Positions 57,988 through 64,000 of a stretch of 64,000 bases of DNA are shown here, in pieces. The notes below the pieces were generated by a model. It saw only the letters and a program-made list of their open reading frames with translations. It was not told the origin of the DNA and made no database searches. The translations under genes were made by a program, and so were the position numbers. Location of the stretch: NCBI RefSeq assembly GCF_014190805.1, contig NZ_JACHVQ010000004.1, positions 124,001-188,000 of the forward strand, in the 5' to 3' direction. This stretch comes from Flexivirga oryzae. GTDB lineage: Bacteria; Actinomycetota; Actinomycetes; Actinomycetales; Dermatophilaceae. Position 1 is the first letter of the stretch, and every line of letters begins with the position of its first letter.

Positions 57988-58920
57988 GTGCGCATCTTCG
58001 ACGACGTCACGCACGCGATCGGCAACACACCGCTCGTGCGCATCAACCGCATCATCGACGCGCCCGAAGGAACCACCGTCGCCGCCAAGCTGGAGTTCAA
58101 CAACCCCGGGGCATCGGTCAAGGACCGCATCGGAGCCGCGATCATCCAGGCCGCCGAGGACGCCGGCGACCTGCAGCCGGGCGGCACGATCGTCGAGGCG
58201 ACCAGCGGAAACACCGGCATCGCCCTGGCGATGGTCGGCGCCGCGAAGGGTTACCAGGTCGTGCTGGCGATGCCGGAGAGCGCGAGCAAGGAGCGCCGCG
58301 CGCTGCTGCGGGCGTTCGGCGCCGAGCTGGTGCTGACCGATCCGGCCGGCGGGATGAAGGCCGCGGTCGAGCAGGCCGAGCAGATCGCGCAGGAGCGCGG
58401 CGGGGTCCTGGCCCGCCAGTTCGCCAACGAGGCCAATGCGCGCGTGCACCGCGAGACGACCGCCGAGGAGATCTGGCGGGACACCGACGGCCAGGTGGAC
58501 ATCCTGGTCTCGGGTATCGGCACCGGCGGGACCATCACCGGTGTCGGCCAGGTGCTCAAGGAGCGCAAGCCGGAGACCAAGGTGTTCGCCGTGGAACCCG
58601 CCGAGTCACCGATCCTCAACGGTGGCAAGCCCGGCCCGCACAAGATCCAGGGCCTGGGCGCCAACTTCATCCCGGAGATCCTGGACACCACCGTCTACGA
58701 CGACGTCATCGACATCACCTTCGAGCAGTCCCTGGAGTGGGCCCGCAAGGCGGCGACCCAGGAGGGGCTGCTGGTCGGCATCTCCTCCGGTGCAGCCCTG
58801 GCGGCCGCCGCACAGGTGGCGGCCAGGCCCGAGTCGGCCGGCAAGACCATCGTCGTGATCATCCCGAGCTTCGGGGAGCGCTATCTGTCGACCGCGCTCT
58901 TCGAGGGCCTGGTGGACTGA
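57988..58920 (+). CDS. cysK: Cysteine synthase (O-acetylserine sulfhydrylase)
   Basis: A 310-residue PLP enzyme that makes cysteine from O-acetylserine and sulfide. PLP Lys is in NNPGASVKDRIG (about 43), the Asn-binding loop is TSGNTGIALA, and the phosphate cradle is GIGTGGTITG. GTG 57988 has GGAAGG upstream. cysE follows after 7 bases, so the two steps of cysteine synthesis form one operon. The 179-base region upstream shows no clear operator. Confidence 0.95.
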   Translation: MRIFDDVTHAIGNTPLVRINRIIDAPEGTTVAAKLEFNNPGASVKDRIGAAIIQAAEDAGDLQPGGTIVEATSGNTGIALAMVGAAKGYQVVLAMPESASKERRALLRAFGAELVLTDPAGGMKAAVEQAEQIAQERGGVLARQFANEANARVHRETTAEEIWRDTDGQVDILVSGIGTGGTITGVGQVLKERKPETKVFAVEPAESPILNGGKPGPHKIQGLGANFIPEILDTTVYDDVIDITFEQSLEWARKAATQEGLLVGISSGAALAAAAQVAARPESAGKTIVVIIPSFGERYLSTALFEGLVD

Positions 58921-58927
58921 GCGCGTC

Positions 58928-59554
58928 ATGGCACACGGCACCCTGCTCACCACCGGCCGCCAGCAGAAGCCCGTCACCCAGTCGGTGCGCTCGGCGGTTG
59001 CACTCGTCCGTGAGGACCTCGACGCCGCACTCGAACGCGACCCGGCGACCACCTCACGTCTGGAGATGGCGCTCGCGTCACCGGGCCTGCACGCGATCTG
59101 GGTGCACCGCGTCACGCACAAGATGTGGCGCAAGGGTGGGCGGTGGCGCCTGCCCGCCCGCCTCATGTCACAGGCGGCTCGCACCGCCACCGGCATCGAG
59201 ATCCATCCCGGTGCGCAGATCGGCAAGCGCTTCTTCATCGACCACGGCATGGGCGTGGTGATCGGGGAGACCGCCGAGGTCGGCGACGACGTGATGATCT
59301 ACCACGGCGTGACGCTGGGCGGCCGGTCGCTGGACCGCGTCAAGCGGCACCCCACCATCGGCAACAAGGTCACCATCGGTGCGGGTGCCCGGGTCCTCGG
59401 CCCGATCGAGATCGGCGACGAGACGCAGATCGGCGCGAACGCCGTCGTCGTCCGCGACGTCCCGGGCGCCAGCGTGGCCGTGGGTGTGCCGGCGAAGGTG
59501 CGGCCGCTCGTCGAACAGCCCGACCCGTGGGCGGACCCGGCGCTTTTCATCTGA
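58928..59554 (+). CDS. cysE: Serine O-acetyltransferase
   Basis: A 208-residue left-handed beta-helix enzyme. GIEIHPGAQIGKRFFIDHGMGVVIGET and DVMIYHGVTLGG carry the hexapeptide repeats and catalytic His. It lacks the long N-terminal domain of E. coli CysE (273 residues), as is usual for short bacterial forms. The C-terminus ends in Ile, which fits docking into CysK's active site. Confidence 0.93.
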   Translation: MAHGTLLTTGRQQKPVTQSVRSAVALVREDLDAALERDPATTSRLEMALASPGLHAIWVHRVTHKMWRKGGRWRLPARLMSQAARTATGIEIHPGAQIGKRFFIDHGMGVVIGETAEVGDDVMIYHGVTLGGRSLDRVKRHPTIGNKVTIGAGARVLGPIEIGDETQIGANAVVVRDVPGASVAVGVPAKVRPLVEQPDPWADPALFI

Positions 59555-59593
59555 CCTCCAGCGGCGGACCGGCTGCGGCCCGGGGATGTGCCG

Positions 59594-59643
59594 ACTGTCG
59601 TCGGTTATTCGCCGCGCGATTTCGGCGAGGAAGTCACGACAGT
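59594..59643. terminator. Two-tier hairpin downstream of cysE
   Basis: Outer arms ACTGTCGT (59594) and ACGACAGT (59636) are perfect; inner arms TCGCCG and CGGCGA pair within. It sits between cysE and the next leaderless gene, so a terminator is likely. No T-run. Confidence 0.55.
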
Positions 59644-59662
59644 GGCGAGTTGCGTGGCGCCC

Positions 59663-59668
59663 TAGGAT
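59663..59668 (+). promoter_or_regulatory. Leaderless -10 box of the SDR gene
   Basis: TAGGAT fits TANNNT, its last T exactly 7 bases before ATG 59675. Confidence 0.5.
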
Positions 59669-59674
59669 TCCAGC

Positions 59675-60433
59675 ATGACTGAGCAGGAGACCCGCCGCGT
59701 CGCCGTGGTGACCGGCGCGGGGAGTGGCATCGGACGCGCCGTCGCAGTGGGTATGGCGCGCGCCGGCTTCGCCGTCGCGTTGGCCGGTCGGCGCGAGGAC
59801 GCGCTCGCCGACACCGCCTCGTTGCTCGGTGCCGACTCCGGTCTGGCGATCCCGACCGATGTCACCGACGAGCCGGCGGTGGTGCAGCTCTTCGACCGGA
59901 CGGTGGAACGCTTCGGTCGGGTCGACGTCCTGTTCAACAACGCCGGCAGATCCGCCTTCGCGACCTCGTTCGACGAGATCGCGCTCGCCGACTGGCAGGC
60001 GGTCGTCGACGTGAACCTCACCGGGATGTTCCTGTGTGCGCGGGAGGCGTTCCGGCACATGCGCGCGCAGCAACCGTCCGGCGGGACGATCATCAACAAC
60101 GGTTCGATCTCCGCGCAGGTGCCCCGGCCGCAGGCCGCGCCATACACGGTCACCAAGCATGCGGTGAGCGGCCTGACCAAGCAGATCGCCCTCGACGGCC
60201 GGCCGCACCGGGTGCGCTGCGGGCAGATCGACATCGGCAACGCGGCCTCGGCGATGACCGCACGGATGTCCGCCGGCATGCTGCAGGCCGACGGGTCGGT
60301 GCGCCCGGAGCCGACGATGGACGTCGAGTCGGTGGTGCGCGCCGTCGTCCTGATGGCGACGATGCCCGAGGACGCCGTCGTGTTCGACCTGACCGTGGCG
60401 GCCGCCGACATGCCGTTCATCGGCCGCGGCTGA
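59675..60433 (+). CDS. Short-chain dehydrogenase/reductase
   Basis: A 252-residue classical SDR: NAD(P) motif TGAGSGIG (about 14), NNAG (about 89), active-site Ser in NNGSISAQ and YTVTK (Tyr/Lys about 157-161). Arg-Arg after the second strand (GRREDA) suggests NADPH. Substrate unknown. The phosphotransferase-like gene follows after 17 bases. Confidence 0.88.
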   Translation: MTEQETRRVAVVTGAGSGIGRAVAVGMARAGFAVALAGRREDALADTASLLGADSGLAIPTDVTDEPAVVQLFDRTVERFGRVDVLFNNAGRSAFATSFDEIALADWQAVVDVNLTGMFLCAREAFRHMRAQQPSGGTIINNGSISAQVPRPQAAPYTVTKHAVSGLTKQIALDGRPHRVRCGQIDIGNAASAMTARMSAGMLQADGSVRPEPTMDVESVVRAVVLMATMPEDAVVFDLTVAAADMPFIGRG

Positions 60434-60450
60434 GCTCCGTATCGACGCGG

Positions 60451-61413
60451 ATGGAGCTGACACAGGCCACGGACTGGCTGAGCGGCCACTACGCCGACGT
60501 GCGCAACGTGCGCCCGGTCCACCCGGGCGCCTGGTCCACGCCCTACTTCTTCGAGGCACGCCTCGACGGCGCGGACCGCGACCTGGTGGCCCGCTTCGGG
60601 CCGCACCTCGACGACTTCGCGAAGGACGCGCTGGCCTCCGGCTGGTCGTCCGCGCAACTGCCGGTGCCGCAGGTGCACGCTCTCTTCCGGGCGGGGGACG
60701 GGTTCGGGGTGGTGTCCGCGCGGCACCCGGGCAGGTTCCTCGAGGAGTTGGACGCCGACGACTGGTCGCGGACACTGCCGGCGGTGTTCGCCGCGCTCGA
60801 CCGGCTCCGGCAGGTGCCGCTGCGCACCGACCTGCCGGCGACGGTCACGGTCCAGCCGGGACTCGATGTCGGGCTCGATCCCGGGCAGCTCGGGCTGGAC
60901 ACCAGCTGGCACGACTGGCTGACCGGCCTCAGCGACGACCCGGCCGAGCGCGGTGGCGGATGGTCGGCGCCGCTGGCGGCATCACCGACCGGCGACCGGA
61001 GCTTCCACGCCGCGATGGACCTGCTGGCGACGTTGAGCGACGGGCTGGAGCCGCCGCGCAGTTTCGTGCACAGCGACCTGATCAATCGCAACGTCACGGT
61101 CGCCGCCGACGGCACGCTGAGCGCCGTCTTCGACTGGGGCTGCCTCTTCGCCGGGGACTACCTGTACGACGTGGCCTGGCTGGAGTTCTGGGCGCCGTGG
61201 CATCCCGGGCTGTCCGGGCTCGACATACGCGGTGCGGCGCGCGCCCATTTCGGACCCACCGATCCCGCGGTCGACGTGTTCGATGAGCGAATGCGCTTGT
61301 GCGCCGTACACATTGGGCTGTGCCACCTCGCCTACAACGCGTATGTCGGCAAGCCTGGCGAGATCGCCGCCTGTGATCGTCGACTGGCGCAGTACGACGC
61401 TCGCGCGAGGTAG
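60451..61413 (+). CDS. Aminoglycoside phosphotransferase-fold protein
   Basis: A 320-residue APH/choline kinase-like protein. The catalytic loop is FVHSDLINRNVTV (HxDxxxxN) and the metal site is AVFDWGCLFAGDYLYDVAWLEF (the DW-G-x6-D segment). It phosphorylates a small hydroxylated substrate; actual drug resistance should not be assumed from fold alone. Start ATG 60451 follows the SDR stop closely, suggesting one transcript. Confidence 0.8.
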   Translation: MELTQATDWLSGHYADVRNVRPVHPGAWSTPYFFEARLDGADRDLVARFGPHLDDFAKDALASGWSSAQLPVPQVHALFRAGDGFGVVSARHPGRFLEELDADDWSRTLPAVFAALDRLRQVPLRTDLPATVTVQPGLDVGLDPGQLGLDTSWHDWLTGLSDDPAERGGGWSAPLAASPTGDRSFHAAMDLLATLSDGLEPPRSFVHSDLINRNVTVAADGTLSAVFDWGCLFAGDYLYDVAWLEFWAPWHPGLSGLDIRGAARAHFGPTDPAVDVFDERMRLCAVHIGLCHLAYNAYVGKPGEIAACDRRLAQYDARAR

Positions 61414-61499
61414 CTGCCGCCGTGACCCGCCGCGGCGTCATTCTCCGGTAACGGGCGCACAATGGAGAGGTAACTACTCCCCCACACAGGAGGTGGGTC

Positions 61500-61943
61500 A
61501 TGGCAACGCAACACAGTTTCGAATCGTCGATGGCACACCACCCGGACATCGTGGCCCTGCGGGACCGCTACGACCGGGCGGCGGGGACTCCACGTGCTCA
61601 ACTGGCCGAGGGTCTGATGGTCCTCGCCGGCGGGTACGCAGCGATCTCACCATGGGTCATCGGCTTCAGCGGCACCACGACGCCGTTGGCGATCAACGAC
61701 CTGATCGTCGGCGTGGCGATCATGGTGATGACACTCGTGTGTGCGGACTCCAGGGGCCGCATGTACGGCTTGACCTGGGTCGCACCCGTCATGGGCGTCT
61801 GGCTCATCGTCGCCAACTGGCTGATGAACGGCATCAGCCCGGCCACCGGCACGATGCTCAGCAACATCATCGTCGGGGCCTGTGTCCTGGTGCTGGGCGC
61901 CGCGCTCATGGGTGTCACGACCCTGAAGTCGAACCACACCTGA
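61500..61943 (+). CDS. SPW-repeat membrane protein
   Basis: A 147-residue protein with four membrane segments. ISPWVIGF (about 50-57) is the SPW motif; the second half has a degenerate counterpart (MGVWLIVANWLMNG). These proteins occur widely in Actinobacteria and their role is unknown. A strong AGGAGGTG site precedes the ATG. A clear terminator follows. Confidence 0.8.
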   Translation: MATQHSFESSMAHHPDIVALRDRYDRAAGTPRAQLAEGLMVLAGGYAAISPWVIGFSGTTTPLAINDLIVGVAIMVMTLVCADSRGRMYGLTWVAPVMGVWLIVANWLMNGISPATGTMLSNIIVGACVLVLGAALMGVTTLKSNHT

Positions 61944-61997
61944 CCGGTGCCGCATGAGGGCTCTCCGGGTTGCGGAGTGGTCCGACCCGCGGCATAC

Positions 61998-62038
61998 CTG
62001 AAAGGGTGTGGTGACCGGCGGTCACCACACCCCTTCAG
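61998..62038. terminator. Bidirectional terminator between SPW and HU genes
   Basis: A perfect 13-bp stem (GGGTGTGGTGACC at 62004-62016 with GGTCACCACACCC at 62020-62032) closes a 3-base loop, extended by CTGAA/TTCAG. The two flanking genes converge on it. Confidence 0.9.
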
Positions 62039-62062
62039 CGTTGTTGTGCTGCAGCAGAAAGC

Positions 62063-62341
62063 TCAGGCGCCCTTGGCAGCGGCCTTCAGCTTGGAGCCCA
62101 CGGTCACCTTCGCGGCCTTGGACGCCGGGATCTGGATCTCCTCGCGGGTGCGCGGGTTGCGTCCGGTGCGGGCCGCGCGGTCGACGCGCTCGATGGTGAG
62201 CAGGCCCGGCAGCTGGACCTTCTCCCCGCGGCCGATGGCCTCGAGGATGACGTCGTTGAGGCCGCCGATGACGGCGTTGGCGTCCTTGACGCTCACACCA
62301 GTGCGCTGAGCGATGGTGCTGGCAAGGTCAGTGCGGTTCAT
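62063..62341 (-). CDS. hup: HU-type nucleoid DNA-binding protein
   Basis: A 92-residue protein (MNRTDLASTIAQRTGVS start, GRNPRTREEIQIPAS arm, AAKVTVGSKLK end). It has no long Lys/Ala-rich C-terminal tail of the kind found in mycobacterial HupB. It bends and compacts DNA as a dimer. The 199 bases upstream to the next gene contain no recognised element other than its promoter region. Confidence 0.95.
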   Translation of the reverse strand: MNRTDLASTIAQRTGVSVKDANAVIGGLNDVILEAIGRGEKVQLPGLLTIERVDRAARTGRNPRTREEIQIPASKAAKVTVGSKLKAAAKGA

Positions 62342-62540
62342 GAATTGGGGTCCTGTTCCTGTCTCGGGGACCGGTGGAAACCGATCCGTCGATCGTGGCT
62401 AGCCGCCGTGGTGGGCGGCGGTCGGTGGGCCCAACCGGTGCTGAAGCCCGGATATTCCGCGCCATTGCAAGGGTGTGACCCGCGCACCACGTTAGACGCA
62501 CACTGCGACAAGGTCCACGACACCCCGCCTTCGGCGCGTT

Positions 62541-62915
62541 TCAGCGCGTCGCGTCGACCGGCTCGGGCGGTGTCTCGGCGGCGGGTGCTGTCGAGCCTGC
62601 CGCCGCAGGCGGTTCCTCGATGGCTCCGGCGACCACCGGCCCCTGCCGGTGCCCTACGGCTGCCTGAAAACCTGCTGTGGCAGCGCTTTTCGCCGCCTGT
62701 CCCATCCCTTTGATGGCAGCCTGGCCGGCCGCCGCGGCGACCTCGGGGCCCCGCTGCTTGATCTGGGCGCTGGTCTTCTGGCGCTGCTCGACCACCGCCG
62801 GGTGGTTCCACGCGCGACTGCTGACCTGCTTGATCTGCTCGTAGCGACCTCGGCCGGCACGGGTGCCGAGCACATAACCGGCGGCGATACCGACGGCGAA
62901 GGTCAGCTTGCTCAT
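62541..62915 (-). CDS. YtxH-like protein of unknown function
   Basis: A 124-residue protein. The N-terminus KLTFAVGIAAGYVLGTRAGRGRYEQI is a membrane segment with the common actinobacterial GYVLGTRAGR motif, followed by an Ala/Gln-rich helix and a Pro/Ala-rich tail. ATG 62915 has AAAGGAA upstream. Role unknown; similar proteins are often stress-related. Confidence 0.75.
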   Translation of the reverse strand: MSKLTFAVGIAAGYVLGTRAGRGRYEQIKQVSSRAWNHPAVVEQRQKTSAQIKQRGPEVAAAAGQAAIKGMGQAAKSAATAGFQAAVGHRQGPVVAGAIEEPPAAAGSTAPAAETPPEPVDATR

Positions 62916-63055
62916 CACGGTTCCTTTCATCGATTTCGTCCCGACCCTACCTTTCCCGGTATGACGCGCGCGGCGCCCTCAGGGCGGGGAGATCGTCGGC
63001 GCACACGCGGCACCCTTAGGATGGTGCGCGCTCGGGCGGCTCGCCGCACGGGCAA

Positions 63056-63142
63056 GGAGGGCTCGCATAGTGGCCTAGTGCGGCGGTCTTGAAAACCGCT
63101 ATGGGTTTACGCCCATCGTGGGTTCGAATCCCACGCCCTCCG
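63056..63142 (+). tRNA. tRNA-Ser (anticodon UGA)
   Basis: An 87-base class II tRNA: acceptor GGAGGGC/GCCCTCC, anticodon stem-loop GCGGTCTTGAAAACCGC (anticodon TGA), long variable arm TATGGGTTTACGCCCATC, and T-arm GTGGGTTCGAATCCCAC. No encoded CCA. Its 3' end is copied twice just downstream. Confidence 0.95.
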
Positions 63143-63163
63143 CTCGTCGCGCAGCGACCTCTC

Positions 63164-63288
63164 GAGGGCTCCTCATGAGGGAGGAGCGCAGCGACGGTTC
63201 CCACGCCCTCCGCACACCGAACGCAGTGAGGTCCCTGAGGGCTCCGCATGAGGGAGGAGCGCAGCGACGGTTCCCACGCCCTCCGCTC
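63164..63288 (+). repeat. Tandem 73-bp repeats carrying copies of the tRNA-Ser 3' end
   Basis: A unit starting GAGGGCTCC begins at 63164 and again at 63237; the first 50 bases differ at only one position. Each contains CCCACGCCCTCCGC, identical to the tRNA-Ser 3' terminus (63130-63143), at 63200 and 63273. The whole 228-base gap to the glutaminase gene holds only these repeats and short dyads. They may be worn attachment-site duplications or a local amplification. Confidence 0.8.
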
Positions 63289-63370
63289 GTCGCGAAGTAG
63301 CGGCGGTTACGGTCAGCAGAAGGTGCGCTATGGCGCACTCTGTGCAGACCGTAACGCCTGGATTGGTCGG

Positions 63371-64000
63371 TCAGAAGACCGACCAGTCGGTGAGCGCGGT
63401 GAACCGGTCGAGGGCGGCGACGCCGGCCACCGAGTTGCCGCGTTTGTCCAGCCCGGGGCCCCAGACCGCGACCGAACAGCGGCCCGGCACGACCGCGAGG
63501 ATGCCGCCGCCGACGCCGCTCTTGCCGGGGAGGCCGACGCGGTAGGCGAACTCGCCGGCGGCGTCATACGTCCCGCAGGTGAGCATGACCGCGTTGATGC
63601 GTTTCGTCTGGCCGGGGGAGAGCATCCGCGAGCCGTCGCGGCGCAGACCGTGCCGGGCGAGGAACAGCCCGGCGAGCGCGAGGTCGCGGCAGTTGATGGC
63701 GATGGCGCACTGCCGGACGTACTGGTCGACGACCCGGGGCACGTCGCCGCGGATGTTGTCGTATGACGCCAGGAAGTGCGCGAGCGCCAGATTCCGGTCG
63801 GCGTGCGCGGCCTCGGAAGCGGCGACGTCGTCATCACAGTCGATCTGCGGGTTGTCCGCTTCCGCGCGCAGGAAGTCCAGCACCGAGTCCGCCGCGTCGC
63901 CGACCACCCCGGCCAGGTGGTCGGTCACCACCAGCGCACCGGCGTTGATGAACGGGTTGCGCGGTATGCCGTTCTCGTACTCCAGCTGCACCAGCGAGTT
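63371..64000 (-). CDS. glsA: Glutaminase A, partial (5' end beyond the window)
   Basis: The C-terminal 209 residues of a beta-lactamase-fold glutaminase. NSLVQLEYENGIPRNPFINAGALVV at the window edge carries the typical core, with CGTYDAAGEFAYRVGLPGKSGVGGGI near the C-terminus. It hydrolyses glutamine to glutamate and ammonia. There is no extra STAS or cNMP domain after the core. Start and upstream region are not visible. Confidence 0.93.
   Translation of the reverse strand, partial: NSLVQLEYENGIPRNPFINAGALVVTDHLAGVVGDAADSVLDFLRAEADNPQIDCDDDVAASEAAHADRNLALAHFLASYDNIRGDVPRVVDQYVRQCAIAINCRDLALAGLFLARHGLRRDGSRMLSPGQTKRINAVMLTCGTYDAAGEFAYRVGLPGKSGVGGGILAVVPGRCSVAVWGPGLDKRGNSVAGVAALDRFTALTDWSVF

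Noticed and set aside
60451..61413. Antibiotic resistance call for the APH-fold gene
   Set aside because: Fold motifs alone do not show drug phosphorylation; many such genes act on metabolites.

Overview
The window is chromosomal DNA of a high-GC, Gram-positive actinobacterium. Signs are the very GC-rich third codon positions, many genes whose start codon lies about 7-8 bases after a TANNNT-like -10 box (the leaderless arrangement common in Actinobacteria), a mycothiol-type enzyme family, an actinobacterial-type Dcd, and a B12 riboswitch in front of a class I ribonucleotide reductase. The order Micrococcales (possibly Dermacoccaceae) is a guess from general resemblance, not something I could test. 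No rRNA, prophage, insertion sequence, CRISPR array or origin was seen.

Layout. 0-10.6 kb: tail of a 2-oxoacid dehydrogenase E2, a FAD/Fe-S 2-hydroxyacid dehydrogenase divergent from its GntR regulator, a MarR-MFS efflux pair, a CopD-CtaG membrane protein with a nitrilase-family amidase, and a LysE exporter. 10.6-18.9 kb: a thioredoxin-NHL protein, a conserved unknown, a secreted neutral ceramidase, a FadE5-like acyl-CoA dehydrogenase, a CYTH protein and a Fur-family regulator. 18.9-25.9 kb: a phenylacetate degradation locus, with paaZ divergent from paaABCDE and an enoyl-CoA hydratase. 25.9-31 kb: PutA with a divergent LysR, and a TetR. 31-35.3 kb: nrdAB behind a cobalamin riboswitch. 35.5-40.5 kb: tRNA-Gly, dcd, a hydrolase and an OpuC/ProU-type osmolyte ABC transporter. 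40.5-45 kb: a TetR-controlled heterodimeric ABC exporter. 45-51.3 kb: an unusual cluster (WXG100-like protein, unknown protein, lipase-like hydrolase; Ser/Thr kinase; von Willebrand factor A surface protein; HTH regulator). 51.3-55.3 kb: a TDT-family transporter and a polar amino acid ABC transporter. 55.5-64 kb: a membrane Fe-S oxidoreductase, cysK-cysE, a short-chain dehydrogenase, a phosphotransferase-fold protein, an SPW-repeat protein, HU, a YtxH-like protein, tRNA-Ser, and a partial glutaminase.

Three points stand out. First, a family of roughly 65-100 base intergenic elements is built from one short word used four times, twice forward and twice as its reverse complement, with a 19-20 base step between copies. 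Five copies (near 0.2, 15.7, 18.9, 35.4 and 55.4 kb) sit at gene 3' ends; a relative with longer steps lies between paaB and paaC. They may be a structured bidirectional terminator or a small mobile palindrome. Second, the nrdAB locus combines a B12 riboswitch, a NrdB that carries Phe instead of the radical Tyr together with the metal-ligand spacing of the chlamydial Mn/Fe (class Ic) enzyme, and a NrdA whose redox-active C-terminal tail hangs on nine tandem 10-residue Pro-rich repeats. Third, the 45-51 kb cluster couples a WXG100-like gene and a lipase-like effector candidate next to kinase, adhesin-like and regulator genes.
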